Part shown: positions 23,101 through 34,668 of the stretch, piece after piece
Position numbering within the stretch: position 1 is the stretch's first letter
Layout: each line of letters begins with the position of its first letter
From: Mytilus edulis
Lineage: Eukaryota > Mollusca > Bivalvia > Mytilida > Mytilidae
Direction of reading: 5' to 3'
DNA length: 64,000 bases
NCBI RefSeq assembly: GCF_963676685.1
Contig: NC_092348.1
Coordinates: forward strand, 12,808,867-12,872,866
Translations under genes and position numbers: made by a program
Notes under the pieces: generated by a model
Databases searched by the model: none
Told to the model about the DNA's origin: nothing
Seen by the model: only the letters and a program-made list of their open reading frames with translations

Positions 23101-26100
23101 ACGGTTACGAAATCAATACATTTATCGCTTTCATAAGGAAGAAATGTTAAATTATGCAGCGTTATATGCACATTCAAGAATGCTGAAGTCAAATATTGTT
23201 TGTTTTTAAAATCGAATTTTAATGTTTAACAAGAGTAAATATTTATTGTCAATACCAATATGATAACAAGATTTTAATAGCAACGAGCAAACAAAGTTAT
23301 CTAAAGTGTTCATAATCCTTCAGATTTCAAATTAAGGGAAACATTAAATTAAAGTTAAAAAAAATAAATCTGCATCTGCGTACTAACTTATAATACAGAA
23401 ATGTAAAAAGGACTGCATAATTATGATCCTTATGATAAATTATAAATTTAATATGTTATTTTGTTTACTTAATAATTTTGATCAAAACGTGCGTTGCAAA
23501 CATACAGAATTTCGTCAACTACATAAAGCTAGTACGATGTTTTTTAGGTGTGGAACCAATGCGAAAACCGCATTGATCTAATATACATTCTTCTTAACAG
23601 GACTTCAAACCAAAATAACACAACCACCAATTTTTTACGACCACGGACGGTCTATGTGCCGGTAAATACCTGTTCACAAGTCTCTTACAAAAACATTTTT
23701 CTTAAACTATGCACGTAGTAATTTTCTTTAATGGTACAAAGAACAATTAAGGCTTCGGTCAAAACAACCAACTCAATCCAAGTGAAATTAAACCGTTCTT
23801 TTGAGAGGCAAAGGTGTAATTTAACAAAAAAATCTAATAGAAATAATTGCTACAGTATGAAGAAAATCACTTACCCGGTTCAATTACTTTAATCGTGTGA
23901 ACTTTTTATAGATAAAGTTCAAAGTATTAGAGAAAAGGAAATTTACATTATACATTCATCAATTTATTAAAAAGAGTAAAACTAATTAAATCATAAGCAG
24001 TAAAATTAACTTGTCGAAGTAATTAAAAATGAATGAAAAGAACTGGATATAAATAAATGGTCCACATTACGTATTATTATGTTCAGTCACAAGGGTTGAC
24101 ATTTCTATGTAAGTCACTCACTTATGCCATTCTATTAATACATTTGACTTTAACTTCAATTCAATTGTACGCTAAGAATAAAGAAGCAATTGAAGTGCAA
24201 CTTTCTAAATGGTAAAAAGAAAAGTGTAATGTCTGTAATATTAGTGCCTTTTTTGTCGACGTCTTTTAAGTGTTGATCAGGGAGATAGCAATATGACTGT
24301 GAGATCCGATATAACTGCAGTTGTAGTAGTTTGGGACATATTTGTACTGTCTGTTTTGTGGGGGTAATGGACCATCCTGCATATTTTTATAACTACACCA
24401 TAGACCGAGTAACATAGAACTGAGCAACTATATAAGATAATCATACGGCCTTCAACAATGAGCAAAACCCATACAATATAGCAAGCCATGAAAGTACCCG
24501 AAATGTATAACAATTCAAATCAGAAAGCCTATATGGATAATGGCAAGATTTTTGTACAAAACAATTATCGAAAAACAGAGATGATATACATCAATACTTA
24601 TGTAAAACAACTTGCTTGTAGTAATGTTTATTAGTACGAAACAGCATATGAATGGAATTTATAAATGAATAATCTCGAACACATGTCTAATTTTACTTTT
24701 TTAATAAATCAAATTAATAAGTTGATATGTAAAACAGATTAAAAACCCTTATGTAATTTGAATCGTTTTATCATCTGATAATAACTGAGTATACAATGTT
24801 ACAATTGTTCTACTTGTACTGATATATCAAATAGGTATTTTTCTCATGACAGAGAAAAATAAATTGAATGTTTAGGTGACTTTTAGAAAACAGACATATA
24901 ATGCATTCTATGTAGTATTCATCAACACGTAAGCACCCTAAATGCTTTAGCGTACTAGAACAGTGTTTCTTCGTGAAATATATTTAAAATATGTTAATCA
25001 ATAAGGGCAACGCAATACAATGCATTCCAAAGGATGTATATATTTAAAGAGAGAGATCAGTTATTCTTTGTAAATTTCTATAGAATGTATTACTTACCGT
25101 TATTTACACATATATGACTAATATGATGTAATGAATCTTTTTTATAAACCGGAACCTTTACAATATCTGAACGTTGACTTAATGGAACTCATCATAGATA
25201 CCAGGATCAAAATTTTATATATATGCCAGACGCGCGTTTCGTCTACAAAAGACTCATCAGTGACTCTCGAATCAAAAAATGTTTAAAAGGCCAAATAAAG
25301 TACGATGTTGAACTTACACCAATATTTTATCAATACACCACACACGAAGTTCAGGCAACTTTAAATTCTTTGAATCAACGAGATGCATATTGCCCCTCTG
25401 TAATATATAAAGACGTTTTGTAAACTGTTGCCATTTTGATTTTAATAGAATAAAAATGTACGCACTGCTGATTTGGAGCTAATACTAGTATTAATGTTAT
25501 GGATACTAATATAAAGACTCTTCAATCAATTAATCAGTCAATCAGGAATTTGACAAAGAATTTTTATATGAGTAAAAGGGAAACTCAAAGGATTACTGGG
25601 AATAAGAAAGAAGGTCTTCAAATCGGTACCCCTTATCAAAGTGAGATGTCTGTTTGACTGTGAGGGATGGATAAATTCCCAGTAAGGCCCGAACAGAATA
25701 GGAACGTTAAATTAGATCTAGATGCATTTTAAAGAGAATACCACACTCTCTGTCATTATGAAACCCTGGAACAACTCTATGAAGGAACCATAGAAGGTCT
25801 ATTGTAAGTTTCTGTCCCTATCCATTCTTTCCTAATTGACCAATGTCATCCCCCATTTTCCATCCATCATCCCCGGTCGAAGAACGTACCTATTGTTTTT
25901 ATTGTTGATAATTTGTCCTCGTCCGAAAAAAGGCAAGAAATGTGCTACTGAACGTCAAAAAACAATAAATATACAATCAATCATATAACAAACTAAAATC
26001 AGACCCGAATTGGATTTCGGAGATCATACAGACAAACACATACAGAAGCCGTCTCCCACAAAGCACACGATAACGGTGTTAAAATATTTAGTGTTTTAGA

Positions 26101-29100
26101 ATGGACGTATCTTTGATAAACATATTACTTTCCCTAACGTGTGAATAGCCTATCCAGTGCCCATTATTTGTATATTTTGAGAAATTATAGGTTAATCCAC
26201 ATTGAACGATGATAGATATGTGATAGCACTGAACTTGTCCTAATATTTAAATATTATGAAACCTTTTGATATTGATTTTAAATATTTACTTTTGGTGAAG
26301 ACCTATCAATCTGAGCATTAAATATTCAAAAAATATTTACGCCTTGAAGTTGCACTAAAAAACAGTCAACGATATATGTAGTTTGCATTCTTTTGAATTT
26401 AGTGATATATTTGTACTTCGTTCAACCAAAATCAGAATGCATTAAGGATTCTTTAAATATATGTTTCCTTTTAGTTGCATTTACGTCAATAGAATATTGA
26501 AAAGTAAGTGGTCCTTAAAAAGTTTTTTGTTTATTTTGCAGGTTCCGTAGTAACATCAATTGTACATTCACATGTTTGCGAATCAATTTCTTTTTTCCCT
26601 GACGTACGACCATACAGTAACGTATGCGTGAAAGAAGTCTTAGCATTTTCAAATATGTTTCTACAATCATTTATATATTTGTTTGGTTTTACTCTACGTT
26701 TAGGTGCGCAAAAATAACTTGGATTATGATGCATAGTAACATTGTTTGTTTATCGAGACTAGGTATCAAACCAGATGTAATCTATCATTTTCTCTATCGA
26801 GACTAGGTATCAAACCAGATTTAACCCACCATTTTCTACAAGTCAGGAATATGGCAGTTGTTATTAATTCGTTTGATGTGTTTGAGGCTGTGAAATTTTC
26901 CATTTGACTAGGGATTATTCCGTTTTGAATTTTCCTCGAAGTTCGGTATTTTTTGTGATTTTACTTTTCATTCGAAATTTTATTATTACTATAACTTGTG
27001 TAACTTGTATAAGTACTATGTAATACCTATAATAACATATTTCCATGCTACCACCCCCAGTAATTATGATGCAATCGATATAAATTTACAAACTATATTT
27101 TCTTTTTTAAACGAATATTTGAGATCAATCAATTATTTAGAACAAATGTTATTAAACAATAATTTTTTTTTATCACAGGACGCGCGATGGCAAAGCAGTA
27201 AACGGATGATATGCGATACAAGAAAACAAAAGTCACAGAACTACACAGAGCAAACGGGTCGTATTAAAACTGAGAGTCAACCAGCAATGAAAATGTGAGG
27301 ACAATGTACTATATAAGTACCAACGTTTTCCATGTGTTAGTATTTAAGATCTCTCTTTCTTATTTTTTTTGCATCAGTTCTGTTTCCGTTAGTTTTGCTG
27401 TCCGGTGTTTGTTTGCTTTTATGATTTGCAACAAGGAGTTATATAGTAAGACTACAGCAAATGAAGATTAATGTTCGGAGTGACGAACTTTAAACAAAAC
27501 CCGGCAAAAAGATATCGCATTAATCTTCATATGGTGCGTTAAATCATCATTAATATGAACATACACAATAACGATCATTAAAAACAAATAGTGACTGCAT
27601 TATAAACTTATTTAGCCAAACATTAAGCCACTAAAGTCAATTAAAGAAAACATACTTATAGGATTCATTTTCATTTTGCACCCTTATGTTCGTTCGTTAG
27701 TAGGATGTTATTATGAAAAGTGTGTATAAAATTAAATCACACACAACTTTGATTTCAGAATTATTGGCTGTCACTATAAACTTATCAAACTTAACATTTA
27801 ACATTTATATGTGTTGCTAAGCTAAAAAAAAAGTACGTCTTCTTCATAAAATTGTTTGTTTTGTGTTCCCTTTTGTTATTCTAGGTTGTGAGTAACCAAC
27901 CAAAAGTTGTGTGAAATGTGATCGCATAATACTTTGGAAAGTTGCGTGAAATGTGATCGCATAATACTTTGGAAAGTTGCGTGAAATGTGATCGCATAAT
28001 ACTTTGAAAAGTTGCGTGAAATGTGATCGCATAATACTTTGGAAAGTTGCGTGAAATGTGATCGCATAATACTTTGGAAAGTTGCGTGAAATGTGATCGC
28101 ATAATACTTTGGAAAGTTGCGTGAAATGTGATCGCATAATACTTTGGAAAGTTGCGTGAAATGTGATCGCATAATACTTTGGAAAGTTGCGTGAAATGTG
28201 ATCGCATAATACTTTGGAAAGTTGTGTGAAATGTGATCGCATAATACTTTTGAAAAAGTCATCGAAGATACCAAATTTATAATTTGGTACAAGAACATAA
28301 AAACAATTCGTATGTCGGATGTTATTATTATAAAAAGTGTGTATAAATCAAGATCGCACACGACTTTGATTTCAAGTCAAATGGCTGTCATTATAAACTT
28401 TATATCAAAATTAAATTTATACGTGTTGCTAAGCTTAATAAAAGTTCTTCTTCTTCATGAAATTGTTTGTTTTGTGATCCCTTACTTTTTTTTTATATTA
28501 TTCTTGGTAATAAATTATTCAAAGTTTATGTGAAATGTGATCACATACCACTTGGGAAAAACTCATACCGATACAAGGCTGATAATTTGGTACAAGAACA
28601 CAACAAACAACTCATAAGATAAATACAAAAACAAAAACCACGGACCACGGACCACCCTAACATAACGGTACTTGAAATTCAATAGTTGTTCAACTACAGA
28701 TACCTTGCCTCTTATGCCTGTCATTTTATGCAAGTTATCTTACAGTAAATATTAATATGATAATTTTATTTACTATGCACGTAATCTTAAACTTGATTCA
28801 TAAGTGGTATGACTACAATTTATAACGCACTTCTTAAACAGTCGGTATATATTAAATTATACGACATCATAATCCTAGCCAACAACATGTCTGAAATGAA
28901 AAAAATGTTACCCTTCGAAATTGATAGCTTTATATCGATAAACTATTTAAATATGTTGCACTCGAAATATATATATGGTTATGATTTTTTATCGTGAAAA
29001 GTAAAATCACAAAAAATAACTCCGAGGAAAATTTAAAACGGAAAGTCCCGAACCAAATGGCAAAATCAAAAACTCAAATACATCAATCGAATGGACAACA

Positions 29101-31092
29101 ACTGATCAATGGTTTGTCTTTATTTTAGGTGATGCTTTACTGTTTTCATTTCTATATTATCTCATTTCAGGTCGACTTGAATGTTGTCATGAATTCTTGT
29201 TCTGTCATATCCCATGTAAACTTTGGTTTGTTACATATACATAAACATTGACAATTCAACACAGCAAGGGCAAAACAAATCACAGTTTTAAGAACTTTAG
29301 TTAAAAAAGAGGGAAGAAAGATACCAGAGGGACAGTCAAACTCATAAATCGAAATTAAACTGACAACGCCATGGCTAAAAATGAAAAGGACAAACAAACA
29401 ATCAATAGTACACAAGATACAACATAGAAAACTAAAGAATAAACAACAAAAACCCTACCAAAAACTAGGGGTGATCTCAGGTGCTCCGGAAGGGTAAGCA
29501 GATCCTGCTCCACATGTGGCACCCGTCGTGTTGTTTATGAGATAACAAATCCGGTAAATAGTCTAATTCTGTAGGTAACACTCATGAAAGGGAAGGGGAT
29601 TATAGTTACGACGTAAGGAACATATCCGATATCATTTGGAAAACGGTTATTCCGTAACGGTCAACCAACTCGTGATGGCGTCCGTAAAATTTACGAAGGG
29701 ATGATTTCAACTTCACCATTTAGAACTCTTGGTTTAATAGCTTCCTTGTGAGGAACAACCCTCTATCAAGAAAATCATGATAGGAAATGCCAGCACGGGA
29801 ATATCATATCAATTGGGAGATATATACACCGTATGCAGGTGCTGCTGGAATGTTGCTACTTAGAAATGGAAAATTCACAATTGGAAAGCTGAAATCATCT
29901 CTTTTATCGTAAAGTTTTGTTTTAATCTACCCTCATTGTCAATTTCTAGATGTAAGTCAAATATGAGGCCGACTTAACTGTATCTGTTGTATCCTTTATC
30001 TCTAGTTCATTGGGATAGATGCATTCGACATAGTCACCAAATTTTGATCATCTATATAGCGGAAAGTAGAGTTAAAGGATATTACTAACTTCTTATCTTT
30101 CTTCCTAAGAAGTTCCTGTATGAAGTCAGCCTCATAATAACAAAGAAACAAGTCGACAAGAAGAGGGGCACAATTCGTTCCCATTGGAATGCCGATAGTC
30201 TGTTGAAAAACACGTCCTCCGAACGTACCAAATATGTTGTCAATCAAGAAATCAAGCATCTTGATTATGTCAGTTTCAGAGAATGTTTTGTTTGAATCAG
30301 AGTGATTCTTTACAAAGTAGGATTTATCCCTTCCTTAGTGGGGTTCGTGTTGTTTATTCTTTAGTTTTCTATGTTGTGTCATGTGTGCTGTTGTTTGTTT
30401 GTCTTTTTCTTCTTTAGCCATGGCGTCGTCAGTTTTTTGTTTGATTTATGAGTTTGACTGTCCCTTTGGTATCTTTCGTCCCTCTTTTAGACAAGATACT
30501 TGTATCTTCGTTGGCTATTCTTTTTTATGAAACAAAGCAATACCAACTCTTTCAATTTGTCTTTTAGTTTAGAATGTGGAATACTTGTATAAAATGTAGA
30601 AAAGTCAAATATTTTAATACTATTACAAGATGAAAGAGAGTTAGATTGTATGTATTCTAAAAGATCTTTGGAATTTTTAAGTATCCACATCTGATTTACG
30701 CCACCTCTAGAATAGGCAGTTTCACAATAACTTTGAAGCCCGTCTTTGATTGCTGATAGCTATGCGTTCTAAACAAGCTATACGTTACTGACATAAAATA
30801 TATTTTTTTTCGTTTATAAAGCATAAATGAATTGCTGAAAAGACATCTCTTTAAAGTATAAATTAATATCACCTGCAATAATTCCTTTTTAGTATTCTTG
30901 TCACAGCTCGCCATGTTGACCACCAATGTTACTTTTCCATCATACTTAGTAAATTGTTCCATTTTACCATTAGAAAGAACCGCTGAGAGTTCATAGAAAG
31001 ATGAAACACAAGACATTGGAATCAGCTTCCCACATGACGATGACGGACTATGGTTGTGGTTATTCATCCCGAAGTTCTGCCAGAATTTCAAA
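19724..31092 (-). CDS. Glutathione peroxidase-like protein with non-canonical active site
   Basis: Two exons, 31092-30873 and 20188-19724, join in phase across a 10.7 kb intron. From the ATG at 31067 they give 219 aa; an upstream exon, perhaps with a signal peptide, is possible. Family landmarks are YDGKVTLVVNMAS, LNELVSTCGTRGLVVLVFPSNQLG (split by the family's usual loop), YVRPGSKFEPRFVLF, VNGSDCHPIYEFLK, FICWDPVTRHD and YEKFIISHDGTPVKRY. Classical GPx reduces peroxides with glutathione using Sec/Cys, Gln, Trp and Asn. Here a gap-free alignment puts Asp56 at the Sec position with Cys55 just before it. Gln87 and Asn170 are kept and the Trp is Gly169. It could be a divergent GPx3-type secreted protein, a pseudoenzyme, or a young pseudogene without stops. 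No SECIS element was found. Confidence 0.85.
20660..20825. mobile_element. Palindromic MITE, copy 1
   Basis: The element is nearly a full inverted repeat: 'gttacatagtgtgctagtgac' outward arms, inner 'acaggg..ccctgt' and 'ttccatatgg..ccatatggaa' around a short centre. A diverged copy is at 50598-50759 with the same outer arms (ttacacagtgtgct). Confidence 0.85.
21240..22849. mobile_element. Harbinger-like non-autonomous element, 1610 bp
   Basis: The inverted ends start GGCCGTGTCTG and, read inward from the right, GGCCATAGTTG; both continue through a T run to 'tttgttttgcgtc' over about 32 bp. TAA flanks both sides (21237-21239, 22850-22852). The element is absent from the matching point of duplicate B copy 1 (near 15762), which confirms an insertion. 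No transposase is visible. Confidence 0.8.
22408..22635 (-). CDS. Small unrecognised ORF (75 aa) inside the Harbinger-like element
   Basis: The minus-strand frame runs from MTSSEIVCVS to CYVCETFENC. Its composition is protein-like, but I recognise no domain. It could be a captured exon, a relic of an element-encoded gene, or chance. Confidence 0.25.
   Translation of the reverse strand: MTSSEIVCVSLFKDKRIVLAPYAFPLAGTETFSQILESLYVASIRDTLNTRFNEPITIGDKTLIKCYVCETFENC
24390..24540 (-). repeat. R1 repeat fragment
   Basis: It contains 'catacggccttcaacaatgagcaaa' in shorter recognisable pieces (ggccttcaacaatgagc). From 24540 to 25180 I see nothing recognisable. Confidence 0.6.
25185..25312 (-). repeat. 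Hammerhead-bearing interspersed repeat, copy 1
   Basis: The plus strand reads 'gataccaggat', the ribozyme complement, then 'aatgtttaaaaggccaaa' and 'agtacgatgttgaa'. The same order is seen at 54378-54570 and, inverted, at 47150-47345. From 25313 to 26500 I recognise nothing. Confidence 0.8.
25223..25266 (-). ncRNA. Hammerhead ribozyme motif (type I), copy 1
   Basis: On the minus strand the core CTGATGA (25260-25254) is followed by stem II GTC/GAC with a 7-nt loop, then GAAA. A 2-bp stem III with loop GCGC follows, then the cleavage site after C at 25229. Stem I (GAGTCA with TGGCAT) has one mismatch and one wobble. All core positions match the hammerhead consensus. Confidence 0.8.
26531..26734 (-). 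CDS. Possible terminal exon or gene relic, Cys-containing
   Basis: The minus-strand frame has CAPKRRVKPNKYINDC near its start and SQTCECTIDVTTEPAK before the stop. The four Cys and the charged composition look protein-like. It lies inside the GPx-like intron on the same strand. No splice partner was identified and I do not recognise the family. Confidence 0.25.
   Translation of the reverse strand: MHHNPSYFCAPKRRVKPNKYINDCRNIFENAKTSFTHTLLYGRTSGKKEIDSQTCECTIDVTTEPAK
26770..26975 (-). repeat. R2 repeat (antisense)
   Basis: It shows 'gtatcaaaccagattta', 'acccaccattttctac', 'ttccatttgactaggga' and 'tttgaattttcctcgaag'. A short 'tcgagactaggtatcaaaccaga' stretch is tandemly repeated at its start (26753-26820). 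Confidence 0.75.
27708..28600 (+). repeat. Direct duplication of about 300 bp around a minisatellite
   Basis: 27708-27925 and 28318-28545 are direct copies (aaaagtgtgtataaa, ctttgatttca, gtgttgctaagct, ttcttcatgaaattgtttg in the second). The trailing part 'taatttggtacaagaaca' also occurs twice (28278, 28581). The first copy carries the expanded 35-bp array; the second has a single unit-like stretch. Confidence 0.85.
27906..28252. repeat. 35-bp minisatellite, 10 units
   Basis: The unit contains 'gaaatgtgatcgcataatac' and is very homogeneous. The period is not a multiple of 3 and there are no stops, so all three minus frames stay open; these are not genes. Confidence 0.95.
28985..29105 (+). 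repeat. R2 repeat
   Basis: It contains 'actccgaggaaaattta', 'aaaacggaaagtccc', 'aatggcaaaatcaaaa' and 'atggacaacaactg'. Confidence 0.75.
29306..30790 (-). pseudogene. Penelope-like retroelement (PLE), RT part and 3' tail
   Basis: The minus-strand fragments match a PLE reverse transcriptase. VNQMWILKNSKDLLEYIQ and FDFSTFYTSIPHSKLKD lie at 30710-30550. MLDFLIDNIFGTFGG, IGIPMGTNCAPLLVDLFL and the catalytic FRYIDD (30259-30050) follow. Downstream come decayed pieces of the C-terminal region and a non-coding tail ending near 'ttcgtccctctttt'. No GIY-YIG endonuclease part is seen. Frameshifts and a nested tail (30338-30486) inactivate it. It lies in the large intron of the GPx-like gene, on the same strand, 80 bp from the 5' exon. 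Confidence 0.88.
30338..30486 (+). mobile_element. PLE 3'-tail copy nested in the older PLE
   Basis: It runs from 'gtggggttcgtgttg' to 'tcgtccctctttt', the last 150 bp of the same PLE family but in the opposite orientation. It interrupts the host PLE between YKYLV and RDKSY, a 5'-truncated later insertion. Confidence 0.8.
30873..31092 (-). CDS. GPx-like gene, 5' exon seen
   Basis: The acceptor CTTATATAG is weak. The donor is CAG|GTGATA and ends in phase 0. It encodes SSFYELSAVLSNGKMEQFTK, then the VNMASCD active-site strand. The first in-frame ATG is at 31067. If the acceptor is not used, this could be the first coding exon. Confidence 0.8.
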
Positions 31093-33215
31093 CTATATAA
31101 GGATCTACCACATCAAATGAAGACGAAGTTTCTTTTATTTTAAAATGTATCTTCTCCCATACAGTTTCAAAGTATAATTTTCCTTTTGCCTTTTCGTATT
31201 CTTTGTTTCAGTGCTATTGCAGTCCTTAAAATTTCTATTAATATTTATCTGTAACAGAGTCAACTTAAGTAATTGAGTTGTATATCTATGACACCACTGT
31301 GTGTTTATTAATTATTCCGTGTATCACTTAAGTATTCAATTCAGTATATTTCAATATACTCCCGTTATACTATTGCTTCCGCCCGATACAATTTCTACAA
31401 TATATATTTTTCTCTTAAGTGGAAAATCAAATCACGACTTCAAACGTCCTCTCATATCAAAATTTTTCTATTGATCGAAGATTTTATTTCATACAAATTT
31501 AAACAAGATGTAAATCCTAGACCTTTCAGCACAGATAAAAATTTAATCCCGTAATGAATGTATACAAGTTCTTTCAGAAATAGCCCAGGTGAATCCTGTT
31601 ATATATGTTACCTTTTATTCATACTCTAAACCAACCTATGCCATTTCTCGATCATCTATAAAGTTTCCATCTTGATGGTAAAAATCTATAATACCTATAT
31701 AAACGACAGGTGTATATAGATATTTATTGTATATGAGTTTAACGATACAATTATTTGACATTTTTAGTAAAAGTTGATTTAAATATATTTCATAGGGATC
31801 GTAGCTAAAAGGAAATAAGAGAGTTGTTTATTACGTTAAATAAGTACTTATTGGACGACCTGATATGTTACAGGCATTTTTATTTATTCGGTCATTATTG
31901 TTTTTAAATATTTGTTATTGTTTTAAGTAAATGTAAATACTATATGTTAAATATTATGCCATAAAGTTCTAGTGATTAAAATATTGAATAACATATACAA
32001 AAAAGTTTATAAGAATAAGAAAATGTAAGTACATTTGTATATATTTGACACAGTCATCCCATGAAAAGTGCACATTTGATTGAATGTTGCATTATGCACA
32101 AATCGGAAGCGTCTATTCTATTTTGAGTTTTTCTCTAGTTTGCACACAGAAAGAGGAACTATGACAAAAAAATTCTTCTTTGTTTATATTTTTTAGGGAT
32201 CCTTCAATTATTGAAAATTAATCGCCGTTTGATTTTTAAAAAAGAATCGTTAAAAATGTTGAAAAGTTTCATACAGCTATTCAGTTGCAATTTTTGGAGT
32301 AAATACTATCCATTTGAAGTAAAACCATGTAAACCAACGTAAAATGTATAAAAACAGTATACTAAATTATTTGCTCCAATGAAGTATTACACATATATAT
32401 TTAATTCTACTTCCATAGTTAGTCTAAATAATCTGATTTAATCGTTTTCATTAAAAACCTAATACGAAATAATCAAATTTACCGGTGTACGTTTCATTAC
32501 TCAGCGTTCATAGTCGTGTTTGGGAATATTTATTAATTGATTATAGTTTATCGTGCAAGATAACAAATCCTTGATCCTTTAAATTCCTTTGAAAAAAGAT
32601 CGTATACCCCCTGCCAACCTTTTCATGTTTTATCGACCAAAATGATATAATATTTTAATGAAATCAAATAATTATTGCGTGATTGCAATTTTATTACTTT
32701 TGATAAGTTTTGTTAGGTACAGGCGGATACCTTGAAAATAGAGGTATATAAGTTTATTTCTGACTAAATGAAAATCAGGCATTAATCAATCGAAATAGAT
32801 TTTACTGTAATTTTATATTCACGATTATTGTTGGTCATAAAGAATCTCTGCTATTGACCAGACTCGAAGGGTTTCTGGGGTATGCACATTTGTCACCTAG
32901 ACACCTCATGCTAAATGGGGTCGGTGTGAGGGATGAATATATCTAAGCAGTCACGTACGTTTCGAATGCGAACGTAAATACCGATGCCTCTTCAAAAGAA
33001 AGTGGCATAGTATCTGCACGTTAAACTAACTCTTTGATGGATCCGCCTAGCAAACAGTCTAATGTATTATTTCCGTCCCTTATCTATCACCTCTGTTTCT
33101 GCGGCAGTCTAATTTTCCAGTACTTTGCACCGGTCCTGCTACTTTTGCATAGCATAACTATTGCATACATCAACTGTTAAAAAGTATGCATTAAACGTTA
33201 ACATGACTAAAAAGC
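31093..33215. other. AT-rich region upstream of the GPx-like exon, nothing recognised
   Basis: There are no convincing exons or repeats. The stretch 32835-33150 is less AT-rich and may be an unrecognised repeat. Confidence 0.4.
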
Positions 33216-33219
33216 AAAA

Positions 33220-33550
33220 CACACATATCAATATAAAAAGTAAAAAATACTCAACTCCTAGGAAAATTAAAACGAAGAGTCCTTAATAAAATGGCAAAAT
33301 CAAAAGCTCAAACATATCAAAGGAATGGATCACAACTGTTATATTCATGACTTGGGACAGGTATTTTCTGTACGAAAAAAAGATGGATAGAACCTGGTTG
33401 TATAGCTTAATAAACCTCTTACTTGTATGAAATAAAAGATATGTGACATCTACCTGATGTTTTATCAATGGATTATCCTTTACATATTTTTTTGTTTTTA
33501 ATGCATGTGTTATGATGATATATCTGTTTCCGAAATACGTGTTTGTGACC
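33220..33550 (+). repeat. R2 repeat
   Basis: It shows 'aaaacgaagagtcctt', 'aatggcaaaatcaaaagc', 'ttcatgacttgggacag' and 'atagcttaataaacctctt'. Confidence 0.7.
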
Positions 33551-33794
33551 ATTGATCAATATATCAGTTGTGTTTCAATTGTAATATCGATTTTCTACGG
33601 TAAATATGTTTTCCCCCAACAAAACAAAGTTAATTATAATGCGTGAATTTTAATATTTTTGTGAAATCACCAATAGCGACTATCATAAATTTCTCTTTTT
33701 TGTTTTAACCAGCATTGAGTGACACGAGAGTTACTTACCAATTGCAGCACCTAATATAACCCCAGCTATTTTCTTAGTATTTAGTTTGATGTTG

Positions 33795-34060
33795 TGTAAA
33801 GAGTAAAATCACAAAAATACCGAACTTCGAGAAAAATTTAAAACGGAAAGTCCCTAATCCAATGACAATATCAAAAGCTGAAACACATTAAACGAATGAA
33901 TATCAAATGTCATATTCTTCACTTGGTACACGCATTTTCTTATGTAGAAAATGGTGGATTGAACCTGGTTTTATGGTTAGCTACACCTATCACTAGAATG
34001 ACATTCCATTTTATTGACAATAATGTATGACAAACAAACAGACATACTAGGTAATGTTTT
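33795..34060 (+). repeat. R2 repeat
   Basis: It shows 'aaaacggaaagtcccta', 'atattcttcacttggtac', 'gaaaatggtggattgaac' and 'ctggttttatggttag'. Confidence 0.75.
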
Positions 34061-34668
34061 GTGGACTGTTAGTCTCTTTATTGGTGTTTTTGGATCACAT
34101 GTAGCTTGTTATATCTTATATGGCTTTATTTTCACCTTTGTTTTCTTTTTTCCTATTTTTATTTATATTATCCAAATATTAAAATGCTTGATGGAAGGGG
34201 TATAAGGATTTGTAGTCGGGTTGTTTTCTTGGCTTTAGTAGACACAAATAAAACACTTCTCAGGTTTTGGATTCTAATTTATTACGATATCGAAAAGTTG
34301 TAAACAAAAGACCCTGTAATTAAATATAAAATTATAAACAACGGTTCAAGAATAATAGCATGAGTACAACGAGAACTCAATGAATTTCCAATTAAAATAA
34401 ATTATACAAGCTGTTAACACTTTCTCTTATTTTGTTATTCTAACGAAATATCAATTTAATCTAATTGAATTAAATCGCTTATTGATTTTACAAGCTATTC
34501 AATTATATAATAATGTCTTGAAAATACAATTACATGCAAAACTAGATTCTTCACGAAACAAACTAAATAGCTAATGTTAAGCAAAAGCAAAGCAATTAAA
34601 AATAAACATAAGCAAACAAAATAATAAGCATTGATAGCAACACCTATAAAACCCAACTCAATGCTTAC

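Larger units (their letters stand above)
20825..24250 (+). repeat. Duplicated segment B, copy 2 (interrupted)
   Basis: It aligns with 15330-16990 on both sides of a 1.6 kb insertion at 21240-22849. Left part: 'ctgaacgaaaggatgaat', 'caaccgtttaagcgag', 'acatatgtttagtttatag'. Right part: 'cttgtatcaaacttttt', 'gcaacatacggttac', 'caattgaagtgcaacttt'. Confidence 0.85.

Noticed and set aside
27844-28361. Three minus-strand frames of 108-161 codons
   Set aside because: They are artefacts of the 35-bp minisatellite.
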